From Dryas octopetala (taxonomy: Eukaryota > Streptophyta > Magnoliopsida > Rosales > Rosaceae), in contig OY992833.1 of the NCBI GenBank assembly GCA_963921425.1, forward strand, positions 30,552,698 to 30,616,697: a stretch of 64,000 nt of DNA, in the 5' to 3' direction. Below are positions 12,307 to 25,238 of this stretch, piece after piece. The notes beneath the pieces are model-generated. The model saw nothing but the letters and a program-made list of their open reading frames with translations. It did no database searches and had not been told where the DNA came from. Both the position numbers and the translations under genes were made by a program. Numbering within the stretch: the stretch's first letter is position 1; each line of letters starts with the position of its first letter.

Positions 12307-14429
12307 ATGGTTCGTATGCAGACAATTTTGGTGTTCAAGTACTTGTTATCATCATTAGCTCTTCTGGTTCTGGGGGTGCTTTCGAATGCAAATTCATGGG
12401 CAGAAGGTAGGCTTCTAGATGTTTCCAGGTTGAGAATGTTTGTGGATGAGCTTCCAGACATGCCCAAAATTCAAGGCTTTGATGTTGTCAATGGTATTCC
12501 CAAATCCAACTCATTCAAGATTGGCATGTACCAGAAGAAATGGGTAAACGACAATTCTCCTTTCTTTTATCGAATCTATTTTATTATTTCAATTGTTTAG
12601 ATAACTTGTAGGATACTTACTAGTTTGGAGTTTTTGGACAGAGTACCCTCTGTGTTTGAGGGGCTATGCTGTCTGCTTCATAATTTAGAGGTTCATTGAA
12701 TTAATTCGACCAACCATTTTATAGTAGATATAAGTATAACCAGCTTCTCTGCTCCTGGGTCTGCACCAATTGCCAGGCATTGCTTTTTGGGTCCCACTAT
12801 TGATTTATTAGTATGAAAGGTCACCAACTCCATTCCATTTTCCAGTTGTTACACTGCACCCTGCATTTAATTATTAGTGTTAATTGATATGACCCCAACA
12901 TAAATTCCGATGTCGCCATAGGGTCATATACTTTATTGCAGAATCATTCCTAAACATTATTATAATTAAATTTGCAGAAATTCCACACAGACCTCCCCGC
13001 AACGCCAGTGTTCGCTTACGGTATATCTAAGCGCAGAGCAACAGTTCCTGGTCCAACCATCGAGGCCCTCCAAGGAATTGATACCTTCGTGACGTGGCAA
13101 AATCACCTCCATTTCCACATATTGCCGTGGGACCCTACCATTCCATCCGCCGTACCGGGCAGTAAGAGGGGCGTTCCTACGGTGGTGCACGTCCACGGTG
13201 CCATTCACGAACCCGCCAGTGATGGCCACGCAAACTCATGGTTCACCGCTGGATTTAAAGACCGTGGGCCCACCTGGTCTAACCAAACCTATCACTACGG
13301 CAATCAACAGCAGCCCGGTACCCTATGGTACCATGATCATGCCATGGGATTGACTCGAGTCAACCTCTTGGCGGGCTTGATCGGGGCCTACATTATTCGC
13401 CATCCCGCTGTTGAGGGCCCACTTGGCCTTCCACGTGATGATTTCGATCGGACATTGATGGTGTTCGATCGTAGCTTTCGTACCGATGGTTCCTTATACA
13501 TGAATTCAACTGGAAACAATCCCTCCATACACCCACAGTGGCAGCCCGAATACTTTGGTGATGCCATAATAGTGAATGGGAAGGCATGGCCGCGATTTAC
13601 GGTACGACGTCGTAAATACAGGTTTCGAATTATCAATGCCAGCAATGCAAGATTTTTCCGGTTCTTTTTTACCAACGGTCTGGCGTTCATCCACGTGGCG
13701 TCTGATTCAGCATACCTTGGGAAACCGGTTGTGACCAAGGACATTTTGCTGGGGCCATCTGAGATCACTGACGTGGTGGTTGACTTTTCAAAGTCAAAGA
13801 GTGAGACCGCTATCCTAGCCAATGATGCACCATATCCTTACCCATCTGGTGACCCGGTCAACGAAGCGAACAGCAAGGTCATGAAGTTTTTCATTCTTGG
13901 CCATCCAGTGCTTGACACGTCACGGGTTCCTCAGATGCTAATTCAATACCCTGCTCCTGAATTATCCAGTGCATCGCACGCACGATATATCGCTATGTAC
14001 GAGTACACGAGCGACATTGATGAGCCTACTCATCTTTATTTGAATGGGAAACCCTACGAGGCACCAGTGACTGAGACCCCAAAAGCGGGGACCACCGAGG
14101 TGTGGAACGTGATCAATCTGACGGAGGACAATCATCCTCTACACATCCACTTGGGATTGTTCGTTGTACTGGATCAGACGGAGTTGGTGAATGCGGAAGA
14201 GTTCAAAAAGTGCATGAATAAATTAAACGACGCCGTCAAGTGCCGAATAAGCAGGTATGCACGTGGCAAAAGGATTGAGGTGCCAGCATATGAGAAGGGT
14301 TGGAAGAACGTGTTCAAGATGAGACCCGGGTGTGTGACAAAGATTCTTGTGAGATTTTCTTACATACATTCAAATGCATCCTATGAATTCGATCCATCTG
14401 CGGAGCCTGGTTACGTATACCATTGCCAC
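12307..14429 (+). CDS. LPR1: LPR1-like multicopper oxidase (ferroxidase), 3' end missing in assembly gap
   Basis: Exon 1 (12307-12543) and exon 2 (12978-14429) join in phase 0 and encode the first 563 residues. A hydrophobic signal peptide covers about residues 4-30. Copper ligands are visible in order: HVHG (His150, His152), WYHDH (His198, His200), HPLHIH (His465, His468, His470) and YHCH (His561, Cys562, His563). The order and length fit the LPR1/LPR2 family, cell-wall or ER ferroxidases that, in Arabidopsis, help stop primary-root growth when phosphate is low and iron is present. The family usually ends 15-20 residues after the HCH motif, in a segment completing the type 1 copper site; here a GTAAGT donor follows HCH and the last exon is not seen, so it should lie in or near the N gap at 14627-14826. 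The ATG at 12307 is the first in frame. The gene is partial because of the assembly and need not be broken. Confidence 0.9.
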
Positions 14430-14488
14430 GTAAGTACATCACTGAAAAACTGCACCTACTTAATTTAGTTACCGATACTATTATTATT

Positions 14489-14626
14489 ATTAGAGCAAAT
14501 TACAATTTAATACCTCAACTTTATATGTTGTTTCAATTTAGTACCCCAACTTTGAAACCTTGCAAAAAAGTACCTCAACTTTCATTTTGTATCAATTTAG
14601 TTACCCGCAACTTTGAAACCTTGCAA
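14489..14626. repeat. repetitive transposon-like sequence at gap edge, in LPR1-like intron
   Basis: After the exon-2 donor the sequence contains two imperfect direct copies of a unit with the words TACC(T/C)CAACTTT, TCAATTTAGTA/TTACC and CAACTTTGAAACCTTGCA, and it runs straight into the N gap. This pattern is typical of repeated ends of plant TIR elements. The repeats are the likely reason the assembler stopped here. Confidence 0.55.
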
Positions 14627-14826
14627 NNNNNNNNNNNNNNNNNNNNNNNNNNNNNNNNNNNNNNNNNNNNNNNNNNNNNNNNNNNNNNNNNNNNNNNNNN
14701 NNNNNNNNNNNNNNNNNNNNNNNNNNNNNNNNNNNNNNNNNNNNNNNNNNNNNNNNNNNNNNNNNNNNNNNNNNNNNNNNNNNNNNNNNNNNNNNNNNNN
14801 NNNNNNNNNNNNNNNNNNNNNNNNNN
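14627..14826. other. assembly gap, 200 N
   Basis: Exactly 200 N, a conventional filler length, so the true size is unknown. The gap lies where the last exon of the LPR1-like gene is expected. Confidence 0.98.
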
Positions 14827-14876
14827 TGGCTATTCAGTTTTATATTGTTTGACTTGCATGCAGCAATACTATGGAA

Positions 14877-15069
14877 GCTTTCATGATGGTGACTCTCATG
14901 TATAGTACATGAATTGTGGCCATAGATTCATTGTCCTGTAACTCCTGTTCTTGTTCTTATCTCATATCTGTTTGCTTTCATGATGGTGACTCTCATGTAT
15001 AGTACATGAATTGTGGCCATAGATTCATTGTCCTGTAACTCCTGTTCTTGTTCTTATCTCATATCTGTT
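14877..15069. repeat. 97-bp tandem duplication next to the gap
   Basis: The segment 14877-14973 is repeated immediately at 14974-15069 and is identical over 96 bases. Each copy begins GCTTTCATGATGGTGACTC and ends in CTCATATCTGTT. It starts only 50 bases after the N gap, so it could be a real duplication or an artefact of gap filling or contig joining. It may overlap the 3' end of the LPR1-like gene. Confidence 0.85.
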
Positions 15070-18000
15070 GCAGGGATATAAGCAAATTTGTTACCCTTGA
15101 AAACACAGAAAGAAGTAATTTGTGACAAAACTCTCCAACTGCCTTTCAATGCTCGTGTTATGGATGTTAAATCATGCTTTGATAAGAATGATGACAATGG
15201 TGGTGTATCCGTGAACAAATATGTGAAAATGAACAACAAAACAGAAGAAATATAGAATGTTAGTTGTTTTGCAGGGTTTGATTTTTTATACTGATTTGGT
15301 TAATTAACCATGTATACCCAGTTTGCAATAAATTTTTCGTCCTGTTATTATTGTAAGGTAATTTGAGTTGTGAATAGCCAGGGGACTTTGGTACATATCT
15401 AGAAGCTACCAAGACAGAGTAAATAGTCGTTTGGGTGTTTTCTGATCCATTGAGATTTAAAAGTGAGGTCTCAGAGACAACACCAGGCATTACGGCCACG
15501 AAGCATTCATGCAGCAGCAAATTAGTAAAAGTGACTCAACAACCACTTCTGTTTTGTTTTTATGTTTTTGGGTTTTTGTTTTTGTATAAAGCAAAAAGCC
15601 AATAGTTGATGCAACATAAAGGGAAGTAAGATGCTGATCCAATAATTGCAGAAAACCTTAATGCACTCAATAAACCTAGGTTTAGGTGATTCCATACAGG
15701 AACCAACCTTTTTGATGGAGAACTTTTTAAAAGGGTCCATGAGCAATAAATATTAGCTCAATACAATCAATACATATCATCTAAATATCTAATTTAGAGG
15801 AAAGCCCTAACGAATCAAAGAAAGAAAAAGTAGCTGAAAAGTAGATGTTGTAGAAAAAAGGCCTTCATCCGCGACTTAGTCCTATCATTGTGACATCATT
15901 AATGAGTACTGAGATGCTTTTTTATTATATATTTATATTTAAGAGTGATGATACATTATCACCAGAAAAAGAAAAGGAAAAATAGACAATACAATACACA
16001 CTTTAGATAACATGGCAACTGACTAAAATGTTGAGATTTGCTGGTTGTGTGCGTTGCAAGCACCAATTATATATGTAAGATGCTGACATGCTATAATGTA
16101 TGATTATTGCCCTATACTTTATATAATATATACAAATATCATATGTAGAGTCGTGCCCTAGAAAAAATATTGTTACAGCTTGTCATTGATCGATGCTTTT
16201 AAAAATATAATACTGATCACTTGTGGAAGTTCTTGGCACGCATTAGAATGCTAAGGTCAACAAGTAGTTGTCTAAATTCCGATCTGATTTTTGAATTATG
16301 CACCCTGGTCTCTATCTCATTGTAGATTCAATTCAAGTGATAAAACCACATTACTTTTTTAACTTTTGGTTGACGTAGGAAGGAGTAAATTGGAAGTGTC
16401 CATGTCCCAGTTCAAGGTCCACCTCCAATTAAAGCTTTGTAACACTACTATATATTTTGTACACATGTATTTTTACTACTTCCTGTATTCTTACGACAGA
16501 AAATTAAGTGTCATTCACTCTCCACTCAACAATTCTCCCATCCTATTGTTTATAAAAGAATTATGGTACCATCGTAATTAATACCTACAAACCTAATTAG
16601 CCGTCCTAATAACCAAGCTATATTTGACCGACTCAAATCCAGTGAAATCCTCTGTTTCTCTCTCTATGGACAGTAGACCCTTACCCATCTTTCTTCCATG
16701 GACCAATGCACGAGAGGCACATGCTCATCAAGCAGTCCAAAGTCCTTGCTTGCATAAAAATGTTGTTATCCATATGCAACATTTTTCCTTTGGAACAGTA
16801 CAGTAGTAGTGTAGTACTTGTTCTCATTTAATTACGACGACAAACGTACAAAGATTGCTAGTAATTATATATGTGTATACAGTACAAATATATTGTTTGC
16901 TAAACAAACAGTTACGTTTATGATTTATGCATGTGGGAGTTGATATCTAACGTATGCAACTGATACACGAGCAACGTGCCAACCTTCCAATTTTTGATCG
17001 ATAAATTAACGTAAAAAATGTATATACAAACATTAGATTCATTTTCTATCCTGTCCCACAGAATATGAAATATTGTTGCTCAGAATCGAAATCTATAAAA
17101 ATAGTTGAAATCTAAACCGTTGAGTAGAACTAATTAGTAGAATTACATGTAATCAAAAATCAAAATTAAAAATATTTTGAAAGAAAATAAAAAGAGAAAA
17201 CTACCTATTTAATAAAGGCCTGACCCGCTTTATCTGTGGCCTGTGGGTATTACCTTTATTAAAGATATGAGATTGATGTGGTATATAATGTATATTTAAC
17301 ATTATTTTTTTATTTTTTTAAAAGAAGGTAAAGTTAAAAACTTTTGCTCCAAAATGTGAGGTGCATGTATGTGATCCTCCCAATTACTAATTGCCTAGCT
17401 TGGCTCTCTTAATTTATAATATTGTTAGATTTAAAGCTCCAATCACACATTCACAAGTGTATGTGGACATCATCATTAGTTCATTATTTCCATCGTAGAG
17501 AAAAACAGACAAAAAGAGAGACGACTTTTTTTTGTAGTAGGTCGATCAATCAGTGAAAACAGATAACATCGATCCATCAAGTTAAGGGATGCATAAGAAT
17601 ATATATGGAGGGACCGATATAAATGGCCAAATGTTTCATCATAATTAGAGGAAATTAATATATATAAAAAAGTAAATCATAAAGATCATCGATGGTCAAA
17701 TTAAGTAAAATTATTGATTTAAGGCCAACTTAAATTTTTAACGAAAAGTATTGAGAGTGGTATATATTAGTAACACGAAATATAAAAATTGAAATCTTTT
17801 CAACAAATTTTCATTAGTAAGCAGCACGCCACCAACCCAAAGCCAAATCCTCACGTTGTTTTCTTTCAGTGTTATATTTTTTTTTTTTTTTTTTTGGGGT
17901 AAAAGGTGGGTTGGTTTTTTATTTTTTTTATAAAAGGTTGGTTGGTTTTGGTCGTAACAAAATGGAGAATATTCAAGAAGAAACACATGTTATATATGAT

Positions 18001-18082
18001 TGGATGGTGGTACATCAATTGTGTCACCGATCCACATCCTTAATTTGATTCATTGCTGTCAGTAACAACAATAATATTAATA
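15070..18082. other. intergenic, no gene recognised
   Basis: The first few hundred bases may be the 3' UTR of the LPR1-like gene. Beyond that only short domainless reading frames are seen on either strand. Confidence 0.5.
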
Positions 18083-18169
18083 ATTGTTGAATCCCGTCTT
18101 ACTCAACAATGGTGGGCAGTGGAATAAATAAATACATATATATTGTGGAATCCCGTCTTACTCAACAAT
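18083..18169. repeat. duplicated 28-bp stem-loop motif
   Basis: A 28-base motif at 18083-18110 (ATTGTTGA stem, loop ATCCCGTCTTAC, stem TCAACAAT) recurs at 18142-18169 with one stem base changed. The first copy has a perfect 8-bp stem. The sequence between them is AT-rich and a TA microsatellite follows. Confidence 0.6.
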
Positions 18170-18546
18170 TATATATATATATATAGTGGACTATCAACGA
18201 GATTAAGATCACTAAGGCATATATTGTACCCAAAAAAAAGATCACTAAGGCATGTGAGTAATGTTAGAGTGACTACGTTTTGGTACTATATTATGTACAA
18301 CTTTTTTAATAAAGATGAAATCTGTTAATATAAGTAGATGCTACATTTCATAGAAAGGTGATACCTAATGTGGTATTAAAATGTGGTCTCCTTAATATTA
18401 TTGCAAAGTATACATAATTTATGTCAAATATATCTTTTCGAATTAAATATTATGTATATATATATATATATCTTTTTTACAAAAATTAAATATTATGTAC
18501 ATGAGTATTAATATGTTTTCTTTGGGGGTGTATATATATATAAGAA

Positions 18547-18928
18547 TGCTCTAAAATTAACTAGTTAGTAAGTTAATACGAAGCTAATCACCCTGTTGAG
18601 CTCACCACACAATGTAATTTCAAAATTCGAATCGTCTTAGGCCCTACTTCAAAAATCATTCTTGTAAAAAATCTCAAAAATCGAAAGTCATTAGTCATTT
18701 GATTATAACAACAGCTATTTATATGCTTGTATTAAAAACACTGATCGTCTATTTATTTGATTTCAATTACATGACTAAATGATTTCCGATTTAGTTGATT
18801 TTTTGCAATGATGATCTTTGAAATTTGACCTAAATAATTGATGGTTTGGATTATGAGATTAGTTATGTGATAGTCCCAAAAATGTGGTTAGCTTCGTATT
18901 AATTTATTAATCAGTTAATTTTAAAGCA
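18547..18928. mobile_element. palindromic MITE
   Basis: The left arm (TGCTCTAAAATTAACTAG, then TTAATACGAAGCTAATCAC) matches the reverse complement of the right arm (GTGGTTAGCTTCGTATTAA, then AGTTAATTTTAAAGCA) over about 45 bp, with further inverted similarity inside. About 380 bp with no coding capacity, inserted in a TA-rich region, so the target duplication cannot be defined. The interior shares words such as AATGATTTCCGATT and TTTTTTGCAA with the elements at 58505-58893 and, more weakly, 62952-63342. Confidence 0.7.
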
Positions 18929-18949
18929 CTTATATATATATATATATAC

Positions 18950-19380
18950 GTATTATACGAAGACTGAGAAGTGATCATCATCTATGTTCAGCCAATAGTT
19001 GGGAAGCCATGGCCATATGGCCAATGCATCCATTGGTTGGCTGGCTATTTGGCCAATTAATGTATCAGGAAGAACCCGACGCGTCACATCATCAGATCGA
19101 TACAGACATGAGTTGAGAGATACAGCATATGCAGCTTTGTGTAATTAAATTAATTAGTAGGTTGATCCTTAATCCTTATCCATACTTGAGACCTTAGACA
19201 TTAATTAGAGTTGTTTAATTGTCATCTTGCGTTAATCATTCGTCCGCAGCGCGCTAAGATGATTTTTTTTTACTTTTTTTTTTTTTTTTATGGCTTGAGC
19301 TGTGCGCATGATTAGTTCATCATCTGACTTTGCACCTCCCACCGAAAATTAGTTAGTAATGCATGCATGGTATTCGTGTG

Positions 19381-19418
<38 letters not shown>

Positions 19419-20800
19419 GTACTACTTTATGCATGATTATGAAGAATTAATGTTACGGACTGGTAGCAATTTAGCAACAGCTAGCTAGCTCCCCGTAGAC
19501 CACAAGACTGGCAGGTGTGCTGCTTAAATCCTTTCGATTAAAGCTAGCATGTTAATCAAATCTAACTTAGAATATTTAATTAAAAATTAATTAGCAATGA
19601 GTCAAGATATTCATAATCTTATAAAAATATATACTCTCAACACTATTCCATCCCTCACTTTTGAAAAGACTTCTTACCTACGTACATGCACATTTAAAAA
19701 AGTGCAAATAACGCTGTTAATCATTTTGTAATGTATATTAATTTTTCAGATCAGGTTTCTCATATTTTGGAGACTGTCATGATTACTGATTAGCTAGCCT
19801 TTGCCTACAAAAATTAAGTGGAAATGAATTAATATTCTTAACCAGCGGATAACCACAATGCATACGACACTCAAGAAAATTAAGTGAATTGTTCTGCGGA
19901 ACAACTTATCAGAAAGCATATAGGGCCTAATTTACTGGTCACCTAGATTTTTTTGTTTGTTTTGGGGTTAAGAACTGATGGCCACCTAGATTCTAAAAAG
20001 GAAGAATTAATGAACAAGACAAATGAATGCACAAGCGTAGCCACACCACACAGTCACACACGTAGGTAAAATCAAGTACCATATTGTAGATATATGATGT
20101 ATGGAGGAGTACAGTCGTTATTTGTCAGATTATATATATAGTGCACGCAATGGTACGTACTACTTTTGGAGGATGACAAAAAATGTGAATTAAGCTCGCC
20201 AGCTGTCAGTCAACATGATAGATCGCTCGAGCATGTGACAATGCTAGCCTTCTATCTTCGGTCTGTTATATACAGAACGTTTATCTACACAATACGAATC
20301 GATGCAAACTTTATGGTCATCTTGATTTTATCAGACAATCAATATATATATACCATCAACAGCTCTCACTGTTAATTTGAGAATATTAATTTCGTGCTTA
20401 AGGATGAGTAAGCTAGCTAGAGATCATCGGCATTGTGTGTGAGTTATGATGTAATAGTTAAATTTAAATAACTATAGGTTTGGAAGCCAACATATATTAG
20501 CTTTTAAATTTAAGAGAACTTTATTATGTATAATATATGATAATATTACGTGTTATGGTTTGTTTCAAATTCACTGAACGTGTATTATTATTAATACAAA
20601 ATATCGATTTTAGAATTTATAATTTAAGACACACACAGTTAAAATTGAAGTAAACAAATATAAATGGTTAGACTTATAATACAATACTGGAGTTGAAGAA
20701 AAAAAAAAAAAAACAGATTATATTATTTACAAGACAGAATTAATTGTCAAACACTACGAGTAGAGACGTAGAGTGCGCCCCCATGGTATGCTCACTGATG
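18950..20800. other. intergenic, no gene recognised
   Basis: AT-rich, with a compound TA/TG microsatellite at 19379-19418. Reading frames are short and domainless. Confidence 0.5.
19379..19418. repeat. compound (TA)n(TG)n microsatellite
   Basis: About ten TA units pass directly into about nine TG units. A compound dinucleotide repeat of this length is likely to be polymorphic. Confidence 0.9.
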
Positions 20801-20825
20801 AACACATTGGCGAACCACCGGTCCA

Positions 20826-20905
20826 AGTCAACCTACGTAGCTTGTTTTCCGGCTATATATCTGAATAGTGAATACCTACTTAGCTACCTAATAATATATA
20901 CCTCC
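20826..20905 (+). promoter_or_regulatory. putative MYB promoter with AC-like motifs and TATA-like sequences
   Basis: Upstream of the MYB start codon (21067) lie three AC-like motifs, ACCTAC at 20831 and 20874 and ACCTAA at 20886, within 61 bases. TATA-like sequences occur at 20853-20860 and 20891-20900. AC elements are known binding sites of R2R3-MYB proteins. The transcription start is not known, so this is a suggestion. Confidence 0.35.
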
Positions 20906-21066
20906 ATTTGCTCGATCATTCCCATCAACCCAATCTGGCCACTTCTTGATCGATCGATTGGCATCGATCTCTCTTTCTCTCTGGAATTATATTACTATAG
21001 CTAATTTGTATAGATTACTAGGTTTGTTTGTAAAACTTTGCTTAAGGTGATATACAAACAATAACG

Positions 21067-22382
21067 ATGAGGAAACCGTGCTGCGATAAGCAAGACACAA
21101 ACAAAGGAGCTTGGTCCAAGCAAGAAGACATGAAGCTCAAAGATTACATTCACAAACATGGTGAGGGCTGTTGGCGTACCCTTCCTAAAGCTGCAGGTCA
21201 GAATATGGAAAAAAAATAATATATGTATATACACCGATTACGTACTCAATTAACCACCCCTTTCTTCGTCTTCTTCTTCTTCATCTTTTATTGATCTAAA
21301 TCAGCAACATTGCTAATTAATTTAGTCCTTTTCTTCTTGTGATTAATTTCCTTTTTCTTTTTTATGGATGGCAGGCCTACTTCGCTGTGGTAAAAGCTGT
21401 AGGCTGAGATGGATAAACTATCTACGGCCAGACCTTAAAAGAGGCAACTTTGCTGAAGATGAAGAGGATCTCATCATCAAACTTCATGCACTCCTTGGCA
21501 ACCGGTGCGATATCGATCTCATCAATTCATTTCCTTTCCTGGCTAACCTTCACATTACATAGTTAATTTGCATATATGCCTAGGTAGCTCATTCTTTCAA
21601 TTTTCCTCAATTCACAATATTACAAGTGAAATAATTTGAACAAGCATTTACTAAATGCAATTGCATTACAGCATATATATATATATACACAACTAATTCA
21701 AGAACGCAATTGCAGTTTTGTCCTTGCAGATTAATTTACTAATCATAACAACACAAATGCACACTACATACCATTGTTTTCTTGAACAAATTAATAAATG
21801 TGTCGTTCATTAATTACTTTTCTACACTTGGTGTACTTAAAGTTTTGATGGGTGGTACGTTAAAATGGTTTTGATATTAGGTGGTCGCTGATTGCTGGGA
21901 GATTGCCGGGACGTACGGACAATGAAGTGAAGAACTATTGGAACTCCCACTTGAGAAGAAAGCTTATAAACATGGGTATAGATCCAAACAATCATCGACC
22001 CACCACCACCAATATTCTCCCTCGCCCTCCTCATCATCATCATCAAAACCCACAAACTGTTGGTAGTGCAACAACATTAGTGTCTGGTTTAAAAAGTGCC
22101 CCAACCAATAATAATGATCATCCAGTAAGATCAGGTGGTGATATTAATTGTGACCAAGTATCGGATGGTACAAGTTGCTTAGAGGATGATGCATCTTGTG
22201 GCCTCCCTGATTTAAACCTTGACCTCACAGTCAGTGCAGCTCCTTTTAGTGATTCATCAGTACCTCATGATCATAATCTAACGGAGGATCCAAGTGATCA
22301 TGTTAACGATGAGCCTAAAATGTCGTTTAGGAAGTCGTCATCCGAATTTTCCTCATCTACCACACTTCCTCTCTTCAGCTAG
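21067..22382 (+). CDS. R2R3-MYB transcriptional repressor, subgroup 4 (FaMYB1/MYB4-like)
   Basis: Exons 21067-21196, 21375-21504 and 21881-22382 (130, 130 and 502 nt) give 253 residues; the 130-nt middle exon is the standard R2R3-MYB layout. R2 spans about residues 14-61 and R3 67-112, with regularly spaced tryptophans. The R3 repeat contains the bHLH-interaction signature, starting [10 protein letters not shown] and ending LIAGR. The C-terminal part has an EAR repression motif, DLNLDLT, at about residues 197-203. These features place it in subgroup 4, which in other plants represses phenylpropanoid or flavonoid genes, often by binding bHLH partners. The N-terminus ([16 protein letters not shown]) resembles strawberry FaMYB1, recalled from memory. 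AC-like motifs in its promoter could allow regulation by MYB proteins. No frame defect is visible. Confidence 0.93.
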
Positions 22383-25238
22383 AAAATCCAACATTCCTAG
22401 TTAGTCCATGTGGAAACTACATTTCCACAATCATTCATTTCAGCTGGAACAAGCTTAATTATGAGAATTTACGATTGGAGATTATAGAACCTGCTTACCT
22501 ATTTTGAGTAAAACATTATTGGAAGAGACATCCGGATATATCCTATTTGTGAAACTCGATCGATCGGCATGAGATAGGATCGACAAAGTCACTATGCGCA
22601 GTACCTTAAAAGTTCGAGCGACAATATATGTACATATCACATATGCATGCATCAAAGTTCGAGCGACAGTATATGCATGTACAAAGTTATTTAATAAAAT
22701 GCATTTAGCTAAGCAAATTCATTTGTGAATATGAACATTTACATCATGGATTTTTGTTTACTTATAAAATCTCTGGCTTGCAGCTTTGAGTATATATATA
22801 ATATCATTGATTCTTGTTCATTCGTAATAGGCTGGTTTTGGTAATTTCATTGAATAATCTTTTAATTAAGCATTATGTAGTACTTTTTTTTTTTTAAACC
22901 TGGAAAGGGATTCAAACTTGAAATCTGATCTTTCAACAAAGTAGGGTGAAATATCATTAGACTAATAACTATATATGTATACATTGTGAGTAGTACTCAG
23001 TAATTTGATTAATTCTAACTGATTGCATATATATTCCAAACAAGTGAGCCAAAATTTAGACGGAAACTTGCAAAACATGCAAGTTAATTGGAACAAAATT
23101 ATTAATTAAGAATTTATCTCATCTTAATAAATTTAGCTACCAACCATATATACATGGATAACTTTGTATCAATTTTCATATATCTCGGGGCTTATAATTA
23201 ATATATTAATGTTGTATTTGGTTAATGATATATCATGGGGTACGTAAAAATTTGTGCGCCAAGACCAATTAAGTTGGAATATGAAATGGATATATACTAG
23301 AAAAGACTTTTAATGGATCTTATATATATATGTTGGAATATATGCATGCCAACGCCAGATCAAGCAATCTATTTGAATTTGACCATCATCGATCATGCAT
23401 GTGCCTGCCACATATATATTAATTGGATATTAGAGATCATATATATATATATATATATAGAAAAAAACTTACTTATAATAGGGATATAAGTTGACTTGGC
23501 ATCTCAAGAGAAAGTTTCTGTCTTAAAATTAAAAAAATTGTTATGTGATGAAATATAAATGCATAGGTGCATGCCATCATGTTATTAGATTGAGATACCA
23601 AATCAGTCATATCCTTGTTGAGGAAAGTTTCTTTATTTATATATTTATATACATATATATATCATCACTGTGATGTATCTACACTGACATGTCATGTCGC
23701 CTAGTGATCAACTCATATCTACCATTCAATGCATGCATGCATGCATGTGAACTGATGGGAAGAACTAACACTCCCATTTTGGTAATTCCCTTCCATATAT
23801 TTAAATTTTGTGCCCAAGTGCTACCAGCTAACCAGCTAAGTTACGCACATATGAAGTCTCAATTGATGTTCAACTTTCTTCATGTTTATTAAGCTAGCTT
23901 TATTCAAATTGATTGATGGTGATTGGTGTATGGGGTATGGTGCATGGGGTGTGGGCTAGCTAGCTTTTTGTGTGTACGTCTTGTGTAGCTAGCTAGCTCT
24001 TATAAGTTATAAGGCTGAGATGAAACTTTTGACCACTAACTGATTGGGACTGAACTGAACGACGGCCTCTCATTGTCCCGGGTCCCCCGGTTGGCCCATT
24101 CTTCATATATTGTATAAGCATGCCACGATTCATGAACGTACGCGAACCACAACCAATTGAAGATTGAGCTAGAGAGATGAGAGATCTGTATTCTATATAT
24201 TATAGCTACCTAGCTAGCTGTATGTTCAAAACAACAACGTTCTCCTCATCTCCAAGTTGAACGTCGCCGTTTCAAATCATAAAAACGACTATACATGTAA
24301 TAATGTAATATGTGTGGTGTGATCATATGATTCTATGAACATAGGAGCCTTCTCCTTCACACATCTAATTTCCATTTCCATATATACTATACATACTGTA
24401 TTGTAGTTATTAACTTTATTCAGATAATAACATATATTTTCAGATCCATAAATAAAACAAAATTAAATATATATGGACAATTAAATTAATAGATTTAACA
24501 AATTAAATACCCAAAAATCTTGTACAAAGCCATTTCGTACGTGCCGGGATTATGACATAACAAAATTTATTAATATATAGAAAAGAGGCAGTAAGTGTAC
24601 TGTGTACGTCAGTAGAGCCACCCAACAATCAATAGTACGTTAATCATAAACTAGATATAGAGATATATCATCATTGGCAAAATAATAGTCCGAATTGAAC
24701 TTCAACCAACCTTCTATATATCCATGGAATCATGTATGACTGTATGTACGTTGTTGAGAGGCACAGTTTGAATGTCGATCATGCCCTTCTTCTTACTTAA
24801 CCTTTTTAATTCAGTCAATTAATAGGTAATTTTTCATTAATTATTTAATCTTTGACCTCTACAACATGGTGCGATTGGAAATTAAGGAACCCGACACTTC
24901 CATGGGATCGGTCACCGATCCAATACTATATATATACATTTGGTTAATTTGCATTTCACATGTTTCCTATCATATATAATAATATTCTTGGAAGATTTAC
25001 TAGTATTTAGCTAGCTTGATAGCCTTGATTCAAGACAACGAAACCATTCTAGTACGATATATTCAACTTAATTGCTTGTCTTCAAAGATATATCGAATGG
25101 TTCACGTTGACTTCACGTGGACTCCTATCATTAGTACGTAAGATCTATACATTAATATAAAAAGTAGTATAGGTTAAGTTTTCGATCGATTATGCATAAT
25201 AGAAGAAAGAACTTTAATCGATTAGAAGCAATCTGCTA
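22383..25238. other. intergenic, no gene recognised
   Basis: Includes the MYB 3' UTR at the left. The remainder is rich in TATATA tracts (for example 23438-23459) and GCATGCATGC words, with no gene-like reading frame. Confidence 0.5.

Noticed and set aside
14423-14905. Open frame running through the N gap
   Set aside because: Its middle is undetermined bases and its ends are intron-like repeat sequence, so it is not a gene.
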